Positions 7,507 through 15,713 of a DNA stretch of 24,084 bases are shown piece after piece (the first letter of the stretch is position 1; every line of letters begins with the position of its first letter). Source of the stretch: a virus; IMG/VR virus record IMGVR_UViG_3300037264_004633, positions 1 through 24,084 of that record; one strand, 5' to 3'. Both the position numbers and the translations under genes were made by a program. The notes under the pieces are model-generated. The model was not told the origin of the DNA and did no database searches. It was given only the letters and a program-made list of their open reading frames with translations.

Positions 7507-9032
7507 TATTCAATGTACCCCGACGGCGCAACGCTGCCGATTTTTTCGGTTATTAATGACACCGAATCCGCTAATTTTGTAAGCCGGTCGATTAGTTTAT
7601 CTATCGCCTCAACCGCTTTGGGACTATACGCCGGATTGGATATTTCTCTTTGATAATCGCCCATGCCCTCCCGGAAACCGCCGGCGTAAGAAATTTCCGT
7701 TTTGTTGGAAAATCTTTGTTTTAACGCCGCCATATTTTCTATCGCCGTACCTACGTAATCGCCGCCGAAACGTCCCTCAATCTCCGTCGATCCCATTATG
7801 AGTTTGCGATGAAATGCCCCTATTTGCGGCATTGCGGCTAGGGTTTGTTCGGTCATTCTTCTTGCCCTGCCGGCGGCTCCGCCCTCTCCCCATCCCTCAT
7901 ACATCTTCTCGATTTCAACCGCCTGCTGCGCCTCTATATTTACGGCGCCCAATATTCTTTGTGTCCCAGCTTTGGTCAGCGTTTGGGCAAAAACATCCTG
8001 CTGCTGAGCCGCTTGAATTGCCTCAACCGCCGACGTGAATCGCCCCCTTTGAAAAACGGGCGCCACTTTGGCGTAAGTCGAACCCCACATTGTTTGTGCC
8101 TTATCAGGATTGGCCATAATCCATTGCAGGCGACCTGATGGGGACAATCCGACGAGATCGTTTTCAATCCGCTGTTTATCGGTCAAATCTTTACGCTTAC
8201 CCGTTACGGCGTCGAATTCGCCGCTCTTTTGATATTCGTCGGTGAGCATTCCCAAAACGGCGCCCATCGCCTTCGGCTTCATTTGCACCTGCAGGCCGGC
8301 CATCGTCAAACCGAGCGACTCTTCACCGCCGACGCCTGATGCCATCATTTGTATCGCAACCTTCATCGATTCGGCTAAAACGTCCCTGTTGCCGCCCGCG
8401 GCCGTTCTCATTTGTGTCGTTATGTCGAGAATGTCCCCGATATTTTTGCCAGGCATCTGTTCCTGCAGTTCGCCGGCGAGACCCGCCATTGCAGGCGCAT
8501 TTTCCCAGCCGACAACCGGACCCAGCGTTTTAACCGCCGTGAGCGATTGTCCCCACGTTGCCCCCGGAAAAGCTGCCTTGTACGCCGTAAGTATTTTGAT
8601 GGCTCCTTGGTCGGAAAGCGTCGATATATTTTTAATCGTGTTTTGAAATTGTGAGGCGAATTTGTCGAGATTGCGAACGCCCTCAACGCCAAAAGATTGG
8701 CCGATTGCCTGCGAAAAATTCTGCGCAAAATCCAAACCCGCTTTGGCGGCCTCATCTTCCTTGCGACGCATATCCTCGAATTCTTTTCCGACGAGGTTTA
8801 TTATTTTTCGCATCCCCTCCATCGCCGCCGAGGCCGTAAAAAAACCGGCCGCCGTTTTGGCAACGTCCCCTCCGACTTTATCGAAGAAACTTAACTCCTG
8901 CTTCGCTTTTCGGCCTTCGCCGCCGATTCCCTTCAGACCAGCGGCAACCTTGGCTTCCACCTCGATAAGTTTTAAAAACGCGTTGACGGCGTTAGCCGAC
9001 TCCGCTTCCAATACGAATGCTACTTTAGGCAT
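7506..9032 (-). CDS. Tape measure protein
   Basis: 508 residues, mostly helical and Ala/Gly/Gln/Met-rich. The N-terminal region (about 10-110) has heptad-like helices and a hydrophobic patch ('TAAGFFTASAAMEGMRKIINLVG'), and glycine-rich breaks separate later helical blocks. Length, composition and position between a gp10-like protein and a distal-tail candidate are typical of tape measure proteins, which set tail length and may help DNA cross the envelope. At about 1.5 angstrom per residue, 508 residues would predict a tail near 75 nm. ATG 9032 has AGGTGG about 4 bases upstream and an 8-base overlap with the previous gene. Confidence 0.8.
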   Translation of the reverse strand: MPKVAFVLEAESANAVNAFLKLIEVEAKVAAGLKGIGGEGRKAKQELSFFDKVGGDVAKTAAGFFTASAAMEGMRKIINLVGKEFEDMRRKEDEAAKAGLDFAQNFSQAIGQSFGVEGVRNLDKFASQFQNTIKNISTLSDQGAIKILTAYKAAFPGATWGQSLTAVKTLGPVVGWENAPAMAGLAGELQEQMPGKNIGDILDITTQMRTAAGGNRDVLAESMKVAIQMMASGVGGEESLGLTMAGLQVQMKPKAMGAVLGMLTDEYQKSGEFDAVTGKRKDLTDKQRIENDLVGLSPSGRLQWIMANPDKAQTMWGSTYAKVAPVFQRGRFTSAVEAIQAAQQQDVFAQTLTKAGTQRILGAVNIEAQQAVEIEKMYEGWGEGGAAGRARRMTEQTLAAMPQIGAFHRKLIMGSTEIEGRFGGDYVGTAIENMAALKQRFSNKTEISYAGGFREGMGDYQREISNPAYSPKAVEAIDKLIDRLTKLADSVSLITEKIGSVAPSGYIE

Positions 9033-9486
9033 TGACCACCTTTTTATCCTTCACGGCGTTTAATCTCGCCGTTACTTTTTTGTTTAATTTTACGGCCATG
9101 GCCTCGGCCTCCCGCTGCGTTAAGGCGTACAGCTCTTCCGGCTTATTGGGATGTCCCGGCGTCGTCATCCAAAAATACCTCGGCGCCTTTGCGACGCCGG
9201 TCGCTTTTTTAAACGTACCCGATACGCGTATCGATTGCAAAATCTGCCGGCGGCTTTGACCACTGTAAACCAGCGGCGGCAGATGTTTTTTGTCTTTGTA
9301 CCGCTGATATTTTGTGGAACGCGCGTCGTAGTTATATTTTTCCTTCGCTGATTTTTTGAAATGTCCCGGCGCCGTATCTTTGTGCCAATCGACGACAAGT
9401 CCCTGTAATTCTTCTTTAACCGCCTGCTTAAATTCCTTGAGTAACCCCACCGGACTGCCCTGTATTCTCATTACGCCTCGCAGCAT
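9025..9486 (-). CDS. HK97 gp10-like minor tail protein
   Basis: 153 residues, basic. It contains 'TAPGHFKKSAKEKYNY', 'KHLPPLVYSGQSRRQIL' and 'PRYFWMTTPGHPNKPEELYALT'. The order of helix, (L/P)PLVYSG and a Lys-rich C-terminus recalls the HK97 gp10/tail-completion family, but the gene lies next to the tape measure rather than the neck. Two starts are possible: ATG 9486 with GGAG 9 bases upstream, or ATG 9471 with GAGG 4 bases upstream; I keep the longer. A 59-base gap with no further signal separates it from the previous gene. A tail-completion or tail-assembly role is likely. Confidence 0.55.
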   Translation of the reverse strand: MLRGVMRIQGSPVGLLKEFKQAVKEELQGLVVDWHKDTAPGHFKKSAKEKYNYDARSTKYQRYKDKKHLPPLVYSGQSRRQILQSIRVSGTFKKATGVAKAPRYFWMTTPGHPNKPEELYALTQREAEAMAVKLNKKVTARLNAVKDKKVVNA

Positions 9487-9545
9487 TTTTTACAACTCCA
9501 TCGATAATAAACATAAGTCCGCACAAGTCGGGTAATAGTCCTTAA

Positions 9546-10283
9546 TCAATCCGCTGCGCCACCTTTGATATTCGAGCCGGCGGAGACAGGGACGTCTTTT
9601 TTTTTATCGCTTTCGAGCCGCTGCGCCATCTCCATCAAGGTCGGAACGTCTATAATCACAGCCATGAGCTCAGCCAGATTTTGCGTAGTCAATAAATGCA
9701 GCATATTCACCTCGATTCTGCCGATTCGATAATTCCACGCCAGCGCATCGATTGCCAATTCCATTCTATCTTTTGCGGTCAGTTGCGGAGTCCCTTCGTC
9801 CCATTTATTTTCGATTCGGAAATCCTGCCATAATTTCTGCGCTTTTGCGGAAAATCCGGCGTATTGCGGCATTTCGCCGGTCAGGATTTCGCCATTGTCC
9901 CCAAGTATAAGCGATTGCGGCAGGGCCGAGCCGCCGCTGATAATCCTCGCAATCGGAATCAGCCAGCGTTCTCCGTCGGCCAATTCGACGTAATGGCCGG
10001 CCAACTGCCTTTTGCGGCGCAGGGCGGATTCCACGGGCAATTCGTTTTTGTAATGCCCGACGTAATAATTTCCACATTTGGCCCATACCTGCTCATCCGG
10101 CTTAAAAAATAACCGTTCTGCGTTATTGCCGAGACAGAGCAGCATACCGTCCCCATCCGGTCCGGCCGCTTGTCTTTGAGTAAATTCGTCGAGCGGCGAA
10201 ATCGCGTAAGAAAGTCCGAATTTGTCGATAACACTGGAATTAACGATGTTGACGCCTTTTAAAAAATATAAGAATCCGCTCAT
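9546..10283 (-). CDS. Protein in tail-assembly-chaperone position, unrecognised
   Basis: 245 residues. The N-terminal 'SGFLYFLKGVNIVNSS' is followed by a beta-rich part (about 20-140; 'QVWAKCGNYYVGHYK', 'GERWLIPIARIISGG') and a helical C-terminal part with 'MELAIDALAWNYRIGRIEV' and 'LAELMAVIIDVPTLMEMAQRL'. The ATGA overlap with the preceding 84-residue gene indicates translational coupling. Lying between the tail tube and tape measure, it is where many siphoviruses encode tail assembly chaperones, but those are usually smaller and this may be a structural protein. No slippery sequence joining it to its neighbour was found by eye. Confidence 0.5.
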   Translation of the reverse strand: MSGFLYFLKGVNIVNSSVIDKFGLSYAISPLDEFTQRQAAGPDGDGMLLCLGNNAERLFFKPDEQVWAKCGNYYVGHYKNELPVESALRRKRQLAGHYVELADGERWLIPIARIISGGSALPQSLILGDNGEILTGEMPQYAGFSAKAQKLWQDFRIENKWDEGTPQLTAKDRMELAIDALAWNYRIGRIEVNMLHLLTTQNLAELMAVIIDVPTLMEMAQRLESDKKKDVPVSAGSNIKGGAAD

Positions 10284-10534
10284 TTTACCTTCCTCGTTTC
10301 GATTGCGTCATCCGCATCAGGGATGGGCTTATTGTGCTGCAATGCGTCTAAAATTATGCCGGCACGCCTTTTGGCCATAATGGCCTCTCTGCAATCTTTC
10401 GTATGTTTTTCCAATTCAGCCGCCGACATATTTACAACCGGTTTTCGCACAATGTTTCCATAAGCCCTTTGTGCGGCGTGAAGGGTTTTTCTCGACGATT
10501 CGACGGTAATTGTTTCGTTTGTTTTCTTTGCCAT
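10280..10534 (-). CDS. Small basic helical protein, possible tail assembly chaperone
   Basis: 84 residues, Lys/Arg-rich and predicted helical ('SAAELEKHTKDCREAIMAKR'). It directly follows the tail-tube candidate (1-base gap; no Shine-Dalgarno, so probably coupled) and overlaps the next gene by ATGA. Size and place between tube and tape measure match gpG-type tail assembly chaperones, but there is no sequence signature and I did not find a frameshift site. Confidence 0.5.
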   Translation of the reverse strand: MAKKTNETITVESSRKTLHAAQRAYGNIVRKPVVNMSAAELEKHTKDCREAIMAKRRAGIILDALQHNKPIPDADDAIETRKVK

Positions 10535-10535
10535 T

Positions 10536-11417
10536 TTACGTTAATCCGCTTAAGGCAATAATATCATTTGTCCCGTCCCAAACGGGCAACACCTTAACCG
10601 AGCCGCCGAGCCGCTCGCCGTGACGGCCGGTTATATCCTCGAAATGGGCCATGCCGGCGTCAATCGTGAACGTAATCGGACTTGAGCCGCGAACGCCGCC
10701 GAGAGCTTGGTCGGATAATACAAACGTCGAATCGGTTTCCCCTTGAGCGACACCATTGTCGAGCCAACTGTAATAAGTGTCCATATCAAACGTCCGCGCG
10801 GTGAAAACCGGATTGCGGCTTAAAACACCGACATCGGTAATATACACCTTGCCATCGCTGCTATTGACCCAGAGGTTTATCCCTAAATCCAAAGTCCATT
10901 CATCAACACCCGGAAGGGCTACGCCATTGAGCGTAACGGCGCCCATCGTATAAAGTTCGGCGTCGGAGCTTTGCGCTGTTTCGAGCGAGCCGTTATTGAT
11001 TAATGCAATCGGGGACGCCGTACCGTCTGCAGACCTCGGCACGGCGCGAAAACCGATAGTCGCAGCCGCCGCATGCGGCGCTCTTATTTGCGTGGGTATA
11101 ACTATACCGTTTGCCAACGTCGCTTGGATATGCACCGAGGCGCCGCCGCGTAATCCATCTGCGGCCATTTTTTGAAACCAGAATTTATCGCTCGACATTG
11201 CGACGCCGCCGATTCCGAGCGAGCCGAGAATCGTTTTTATGGCCGTTGACGTAAAGGACGCCTCCGGTTGAATTTTCGATACTCCGACAAAGGTCGGGTC
11301 AACGCCGCCGCTGCCGGAATTGACTATTTGTTCCAGCGATTGGTTAAACGTGAAACTCTGTATACCCTTGTACAGAGTTGACGAATGTTTAAACGCCGAT
11401 ATTGTGTAGGCATTCAT
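10536..11417 (-). CDS. Probable major tail tube protein
   Basis: 293 residues, beta-rich and Gly/Ala/Thr-rich. The pattern includes an N-terminal '...SLEQIVNSGSGGVDPTFVGV' and central 'LNGVALPGVDEWTLDLGINL', as in tube proteins with a beta-sandwich and a long inter-subunit loop. The start has one of the best ribosome sites in the window (AAGGAG, 6 bases before the ATG at 11417), fitting a highly expressed structural protein. Its place after putative tail-completion proteins and two genes before the tape-measure cluster supports tube over fibre. The assignment rests on context and composition, not on a diagnostic motif. Confidence 0.65.
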   Translation of the reverse strand: MNAYTISAFKHSSTLYKGIQSFTFNQSLEQIVNSGSGGVDPTFVGVSKIQPEASFTSTAIKTILGSLGIGGVAMSSDKFWFQKMAADGLRGGASVHIQATLANGIVIPTQIRAPHAAAATIGFRAVPRSADGTASPIALINNGSLETAQSSDAELYTMGAVTLNGVALPGVDEWTLDLGINLWVNSSDGKVYITDVGVLSRNPVFTARTFDMDTYYSWLDNGVAQGETDSTFVLSDQALGGVRGSSPITFTIDAGMAHFEDITGRHGERLGGSVKVLPVWDGTNDIIALSGLT

Positions 11418-11427
11418 ATTTTTCTCC

Positions 11428-11937
11428 TTATGCGAGTCCCCAGCTAATCAGTATTCTTACGCCGTAAACCCATTTTTGAGAACTTTCGCCGTCCTGAAAT
11501 CTGGCCGGCCCTTCTATTATTTTCCAATTGTTTATTACAAAGTAGCCCGGCTGAGCCGACAGCGTCATGGCGTCGGCTAAAACGGCCTCATAAAAATTTT
11601 CAAAATCCGTCTCGGACATTTGTGGGTCGTTTATATGCTGCGAATTTATGTCCCTCTCGAATCGCAGCTCCATCTCGCCGCCGACGGCAAACTCCTGAAT
11701 TGCAATCGAATCCGCCTCATCCTGGTCAACCGAACAAATCAGGCCGAACGGCCTTACAAAACCCGTTATCTCGTCTGGAGCGTAAGCCGCCCTGTGCAGC
11801 CGCAGTTTTGCCGCCGCAATCTTTTCCGCCGAAGTACCCGTAGCGCCGATTGCCGTCTGAAACGTCGCCGATTCGGCCAAAAGGTTGACCAAATTCAATT
11901 TTGCCTTTCCGCGTTCTCCAGTCGGATTTACACTCAT
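11428..11937 (-). CDS. Putative tail terminator/minor tail protein
   Basis: 169 residues. An N-terminal helix ('NLVNLLAESATFQTAIG') is followed by alternating strands, 'FVRPFGLICSV', and a C-terminal 'KWVYGVRILISWGLA'. Such alpha/beta proteins just before the tail tube are typically tail terminators (lambda gpU-like) or tail-completion proteins. The start ATG overlaps the preceding stop as ATGA. The family name is inferred from place and fold-like pattern. Confidence 0.55.
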   Translation of the reverse strand: MSVNPTGERGKAKLNLVNLLAESATFQTAIGATGTSAEKIAAAKLRLHRAAYAPDEITGFVRPFGLICSVDQDEADSIAIQEFAVGGEMELRFERDINSQHINDPQMSETDFENFYEAVLADAMTLSAQPGYFVINNWKIIEGPARFQDGESSQKWVYGVRILISWGLA

Positions 11938-12443
11938 ATCGCATTCCCCACGGTTTTTGTCGCACCGTCATAAGTTATCGTTTGGGTCGTAGCTACGGAA
12001 TCATCGTCGTTGTATGTTTTCAGTTCGTCGGCGTCTTGGGTACATTTTTTGTAAAATCTGCGCCAAATTCGCTCGACCATCGAATCAATTTCAAAATCGA
12101 TATTCGCCTGCAGAATTGTCCCCGCCGTTCCGTCTATAATAATAATATTCCCTCTATTTGCGCCCTCCGCAAAAACGGCGTCCGGCAAATCGATTCGGTA
12201 AAAACCGTATCCGATTTCAAAGGCCTTATTATCAGTATGCGGGTCAGTCAGCCCCGTCAATGCAGTTATATCGATTTTACTACTAATGGTTACATCGTTA
12301 TCGGTTTCGACGCGGATATAATACATATCCAAATTGGCGAGCGTAACGCCGGTTTTCGGCGAACCGTTAAATGCGTCCCTCAATAACACAGATAGCGTTA
12401 CGTCCGTGCTGTTTTTCTTGATTTGCAGATTTCCATTATTCAT
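11934..12443 (-). CDS. Neck/tail-associated beta protein
   Basis: 169 residues. The N-terminal half reads as an Ig-like or BppU-like beta domain ('DVTLSVLLRDAFNGSPKTGV', 'YYIRVETDNDVTISSK', then 'GFYRIDLPDAVFAEGANRG'). The YRIDLPDAxFAxGA pattern is frequent in phage structural proteins of unknown role. The C-terminal part contains 'DSMVERIWRRFYKKCTQ' and ends in a Thr/Asp-rich segment. ATG 12443 lies directly after the beta-helix gene with GGAG 7 bases upstream. It may attach the beta-helix protein to the particle or form part of the neck. Confidence 0.55.
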   Translation of the reverse strand: MNNGNLQIKKNSTDVTLSVLLRDAFNGSPKTGVTLANLDMYYIRVETDNDVTISSKIDITALTGLTDPHTDNKAFEIGYGFYRIDLPDAVFAEGANRGNIIIIDGTAGTILQANIDFEIDSMVERIWRRFYKKCTQDADELKTYNDDDSVATTQTITYDGATKTVGNAI

Positions 12444-13865
12444 TTATATCTCCAGTAAGGATTTTCGCTGCCATGCGCCCATGGAGTTGTAACCGTTCAA
12501 TGATTGCGTCAGGCCGCCCGGAACGGGTCTGCCGGTATTTAGGCAGGGACTGCCGTAAAGAAGCCGATAATCGCCGTTGGCAGCGTCGGCGTAAAGCGGG
12601 TCGGACTGAACGTCGCCAGGGTATGATCTCGACACGGCGTCGGGGACGCAGTTGTATCCGCAAAAATCCCTGAATAAGGAATTGACCGGATTAGTCGCCG
12701 GGTTGAACAAATCGCCTGCCGAACGCAAAATACTGTCGTTTACTAAAATCGCGTATCCGACCGTATCGGCAATATAAGTCAATGTCCCCGTCCCGATTAA
12801 GACGAGCGACGTATTCACCATATTTACGCACGGCTTTGCGGTCGAATAAAATATGTTCGTCAATGCCACGTTGTCTATTTCAATGATGCAGTCCCTTAAA
12901 TTCGCACTCGTAGGCGCCGCACCCAAAAACAGTGATACGGTATTTTGCCCGTATATCCTGAATTTACAACGCCAGAAATGGGTTTCACCGTAATGCTGGA
13001 TGATGTACCCATTCAAATTGCTCGCCGAAATTTCACAATCGAAGAATCTCGTCTTGCAACCCGAAAGGCCCGTATAAAACAGCCAAGGCATGCCGTTGTT
13101 TGCTTTATCAAATTTGCAATTCCAAAAAACAGTGCCTCGAACGGCGTTCGCGTTTGTCATCATATACGATATGCAGGCAGCGCTTTGTGAAAGTGAAATA
13201 TTTTCGATTCTCAAATTATCGCGTTCTTGATTGAATAGCGTGGTTCCGCTGTCCTGCTGCCAAACAACATAACCGTTGACAGAATCTTTATAATACTGTC
13301 CCCCGTAGCATCTGTCCCATATAGTCGTTTTGAATCCGACAACGCGGATTTCGTAATTTACCGTTAGTCCCCAATCTACGACTCTTGTCGTAAGACCTGT
13401 TTCGTCTTTGTTCGTGAAAATCGTTTGTCTATAATACGCTGCGTCCATATTGCCGACCAGCGTTTGCAGAATCGGAAATGCGCCGCCGACGTTAAAAACG
13501 GAAAATGTACCCGGAGCGTCGCTGAGGCCGGCGATTTCAATTTGCGTGTCGCTGAATTTATTCGTAATTTTGAAACGGTCGGACGTCCCAAGTCCGCTGA
13601 CGTAAACAACCATACCGATTTCGACGGCGGCAAAAGCGCCCGCCGGACCCGTAGCCGTGTAATCTACAATGCCGCCCCACGTAACCGTATCATTGAGCGC
13701 AACCAACGGCGAGCCGTGATTACCCATAATGTTACTTAACGTAAAATTGTTGCCTTTGGCGATTAGCCACGCCTCGGTACATCCGCCGGCATAATCGCTT
13801 CCTGTCTTATCACCCGTGCCGCCGACGAAGAAAACGGCCGGTTCAGTATTAAAAATATTAGCCAT
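12444..13865 (-). CDS. Right-handed beta-helix virion protein (candidate decoration or depolymerase-like spike)
   Basis: 473 residues. The N-terminal part begins 'EPAVFFVGGTGDKTGSDYAG'. Residues about 190-360 are short repeating turns of the kind 'RFFDCEISASN', 'HFWRCKFRIYG' and 'LRDCIIEIDN', as in parallel beta-helices. The end (422-441: DPLYADAANGDYRLLYGSPC) closely follows the DPxFxDxxxGDYRLxxGSPC segment of many planctomycete and other environmental beta-helix surface proteins. The start has GAGGGG about 7 bases before ATG 13865 and overlaps the previous gene by 8 bases. It lies between neck genes rather than with the tail fibres, so it may decorate the head or collar. No catalytic residues are assignable by eye. 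Confidence 0.7.
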   Translation of the reverse strand: MANIFNTEPAVFFVGGTGDKTGSDYAGGCTEAWLIAKGNNFTLSNIMGNHGSPLVALNDTVTWGGIVDYTATGPAGAFAAVEIGMVVYVSGLGTSDRFKITNKFSDTQIEIAGLSDAPGTFSVFNVGGAFPILQTLVGNMDAAYYRQTIFTNKDETGLTTRVVDWGLTVNYEIRVVGFKTTIWDRCYGGQYYKDSVNGYVVWQQDSGTTLFNQERDNLRIENISLSQSAACISYMMTNANAVRGTVFWNCKFDKANNGMPWLFYTGLSGCKTRFFDCEISASNLNGYIIQHYGETHFWRCKFRIYGQNTVSLFLGAAPTSANLRDCIIEIDNVALTNIFYSTAKPCVNMVNTSLVLIGTGTLTYIADTVGYAILVNDSILRSAGDLFNPATNPVNSLFRDFCGYNCVPDAVSRSYPGDVQSDPLYADAANGDYRLLYGSPCLNTGRPVPGGLTQSLNGYNSMGAWQRKSLLEI

Positions 13866-14148
13866 TGGATTTCCCCTCCAACTTTATTATCAAACAATCG
13901 TCGGAAATCTCAATTTCGGCGTTCGGCACAATAATTCGCAGTTGTGCCTTAATGGCGGCGAACGCTTGAGTTCTGTTTTCAGACGCTAATTCTTCTAAAA
14001 TAGCCGTTTTGCAATTTTTAATGAACGTATCCGAATAATCCCTTCCGAATTGCTTTCGCACGAATTCAGGGGACAATTCCCTCACTTGAGCGATGGAAAC
14101 GCCGTTATTTTTTACGTACTGTTCGAGTTTTTCTTTAAGCTGTCTCAT
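13858..14148 (-). CDS. Small helical protein of unknown function
   Basis: 96 residues with mostly charged helices ('RQLKEKLEQYVKNNG', 'ILEELASENRTQAF') and a beta-like C-terminus ('IVPNAEIEISDDCLIIKL'). The TAATG overlap with the upstream holin-like gene indicates coupled translation. It may take part in lysis timing or head completion, but no family is recognised. Confidence 0.6.
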   Translation of the reverse strand: MRQLKEKLEQYVKNNGVSIAQVRELSPEFVRKQFGRDYSDTFIKNCKTAILEELASENRTQAFAAIKAQLRIIVPNAEIEISDDCLIIKLEGKSNG

Positions 14149-14450
14149 TATTTTTTTAGCATATCTTTCAGCAAAAACTTTATTTCGCCGTGTTCGCGGG
14201 TATTATCCTCGCGAAACTGCGATTGGGTTTTTTCGAGCGAATCCAATACTTTTTTAATAACCTCGATCTGCGTCGTATGCGGACGCGAAACGTCGGTCCC
14301 GTTTTTTTCGATGTCCCTTACTTTTTCCGCCAGCGATTCGGTCGCCGCCTGCTGGTCGCACCAGCCGGCGATGCCGGCAACCGCAATTCCGAGCAGCGTT
14401 ATAATTACCGGCAAATTAGCTAAAAATCCGTTAAGCATTCTGCTCATCAT
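14148..14450 (-). CDS. Holin-like membrane protein, copy A
   Basis: 100 residues. One hydrophobic segment (about 14-32, 'VIITLLGIAVAGIAGWC') is followed by a charged, coiled-coil-like tail ending 'EHGEIKFLLKDMLKK'. It is about 60% identical (58 of about 92 aligned positions by eye) to the 99-residue protein at 15713-16012, so the pair arose by duplication. One membrane helix and a helical soluble tail recall XhlA-type lysis accessories and class III holins. AGGGAG lies 2 bases from the first ATG and 5 from the second (14447), which may be the true start. It is preceded by a 17-bp perfect hairpin and coupled (TAATG) to the next gene. Confidence 0.65.
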   Translation of the reverse strand: MMSRMLNGFLANLPVIITLLGIAVAGIAGWCDQQAATESLAEKVRDIEKNGTDVSRPHTTQIEVIKKVLDSLEKTQSQFREDNTREHGEIKFLLKDMLKK

Positions 14451-14463
14451 AACTCCCTTTTCC

Positions 14464-14506
14464 CCGCAGTGTGCGGGCGGTTAGTCAGGCCGCCCGCACA
14501 CTGCGG
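14464..14506. repeat. 17-bp perfect GC-rich inverted repeat
   Basis: CCGCAGTGTGCGGGCGG (14464-14480) and its exact reverse complement (14490-14506) flank a 9-base loop. The repeat lies between the gpFII-like gene and the holin-like copy A, a few bases before the latter's ribosome site (AGGGAG). There is no T-run on either strand, so it is not a standard terminator. It could act as an mRNA stabiliser, processing site or weak attenuator. Confidence 0.85.
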
Positions 14507-14516
14507 AGGAAGGCGA

Positions 14517-14888
14517 TTATTTAACTTTATGTTTATAACCTTCGTGGTATTTGCTGACGTGCCGATGCGCTATTACGGCCAGCGTTGCCTTACCGAGCCG
14601 CTTATCTTTTACGTCCGTGATCTCCCACGTTCGAGCGTCGCCGGCAATAACGATTGTTCCGTTTATTTCGGGTTCGGCGATTCCATATACGGCGTCCGTA
14701 ATTATCGTAATGTCCCTGCGTGATATTTCCGTTTCGCCGTGTTCACTATCGTCGATAGCCGTATCTTCCGGTCCCGGAATCCCTTTTGTCACCGTTACAA
14801 CGCCCGCCGGCGACGTGTATGTTATCGCCGACGCGGCCTCGCCGTCGTAAATAACGGACTTCAAATCATCAGCTATAACTAATCCCAC
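14517..14888 (-). CDS. gpFII-like head-tail joining protein
   Basis: 123 residues, beta-rich. Lambda gpFII and related tail-attachment proteins share a pattern of a strand on the ruler residue set, 'ISRRDITI', a Gly turn, then 'GTIVIAGDARTWEITDVKD' and 'GKATLAVIAHR'. The start is a GTG at 14888 with GAGG about 9 bases upstream and a 10-base overlap with the previous gene. Its placement between the lysis genes and the neck cluster fits a head-tail joining role. The family call is moderate because it rests on the beta pattern and length. Confidence 0.5.
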   Translation of the reverse strand: MGLVIADDLKSVIYDGEAASAITYTSPAGVVTVTKGIPGPEDTAIDDSEHGETEISRRDITIITDAVYGIAEPEINGTIVIAGDARTWEITDVKDKRLGKATLAVIAHRHVSKYHEGYKHKVK

Positions 14889-15094
14889 ACGCCAATCCCC
14901 TCACTTTTTACATTGCCATAAGATATCAACTTATAGTTCGCGAGTTTCTGACAGCCATCCAGTTTAATATATAAACCCGAACTCAAATCAAAGTGAGTGA
15001 ACGTTGCCGCTTCTGCCTTATGGGTACACCAGCCCAAAAAGAACAGCAGTAAGGCGATAATAATCACCCTAATTATTTTAAACAGTTCTTGCAT
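14879..15094 (-). CDS. Small secreted or lipoprotein-like protein in the lysis cassette
   Basis: 71 residues. The N-terminus is a signal-like segment (about 6-23, 'KIIRVIIIALLLFFLGWC') with Cys at the end of the hydrophobic core and 'KAEAA' after it. LGWC is a non-canonical lipobox; an alternative is cleavage at AEA-A. Small exported or lipid-anchored proteins beside an endolysin are often outer-membrane spanin parts. The ORF overlaps the hydrolase stop by 17 bases. Only the export signal and context are visible; spanin is a possibility, not shown. Confidence 0.5.
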   Translation of the reverse strand: MQELFKIIRVIIIALLLFFLGWCTHKAEAATFTHFDLSSGLYIKLDGCQKLANYKLISYGNVKSEGIGVWD

Positions 15095-15713
15095 AAAAAT
15101 ATTTAACCCACCACGTTAAATTTATTCCTTGAGGCAGCAGTATCGCCCCACGACGCTTGATTATTATCGTATATCTTCGCGGGGACACAATTCGAAGCCA
15201 CTTGCCGGACGTGACGTAATTGCTTACCTCGCTGCAATACCAGAGAAATTCCCGATTGACCGCTTTGGCAAGAATGCTTATTTGTCTTTTGGTTTGCTTA
15301 AACAACAAACTTAACCCATACAAAATTGAGCCAAAACCGGCCAAACCGAGGTAATCATATCCCTTACCCAATTCATCATTAGACCTATCAATCATATCCT
15401 CAACATCTTTCGGGTTTTTATATATCTCCGCGTAGATGTTCCATTCATCGGAATTAACCAGCAATTCGCCGGCGGAAATCCAACGCGTTCCTATCCCCAT
15501 AACCGAGGAAAAGAACCATAGCCCGCCGTTTACAAAGAATCCGGTTTCGGTGTGATATTCTGGCGGAGTATTCCAGTTGAACGGTTTTGTATAGAGCGAT
15601 ATGATATTGCCGACGGTAAACAGTCCGTCATTTTGCCGAACTTTACGCTGTGCAGTAAGCACAACCGGATAGTCTACCTGCTCATAAATCAATCTTTTAT
15701 TCATCGGCCGCAT
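15078..15713 (-). CDS. Permuted papain-fold hydrolase, candidate endolysin (NlpC/YiiX-like)
   Basis: 211 residues. The layout matches circularly permuted NlpC/P60-YiiX enzymes, in which a catalytic His comes first and the Cys last. Here H54 lies in 'YHTETGFF' and C160 in 'WYCSEV', the YxCSE(L/V) context of YiiX-type proteins, with 'GKGYDYLGLAG' (116-126) between them. Such enzymes cleave peptidoglycan stem peptides or amide/ester bonds. Its location between a holin-like gene and a small exported protein suggests the lysis enzyme of the phage. It lacks a signal peptide, fitting holin-dependent release. ATG 15713 overlaps the holin-like stop as TAATG; a second Met (MNKRL) is 9 bases further on. 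Family-level confidence is moderate. Confidence 0.6.
   Translation of the reverse strand: MRPMNKRLIYEQVDYPVVLTAQRKVRQNDGLFTVGNIISLYTKPFNWNTPPEYHTETGFFVNGGLWFFSSVMGIGTRWISAGELLVNSDEWNIYAEIYKNPKDVEDMIDRSNDELGKGYDYLGLAGFGSILYGLSLLFKQTKRQISILAKAVNREFLWYCSEVSNYVTSGKWLRIVSPRRYTIIIKRRGAILLPQGINLTWWVKYFYARTV

Noticed and set aside
7976-8755. 63- and 111-residue minus-strand frames within the tape-measure gene
   Set aside because: Both lie wholly inside the tape-measure gene in other frames and are Arg-rich, as expected of shadows.
9546-10534. Programmed frameshift joining the two genes between tail tube and tape measure
   Set aside because: Siphoviruses often have a -1 slip here, but I found no X-XXY-YYZ heptamer in the overlap (10280-10283), and the second gene has its own ATGA start.
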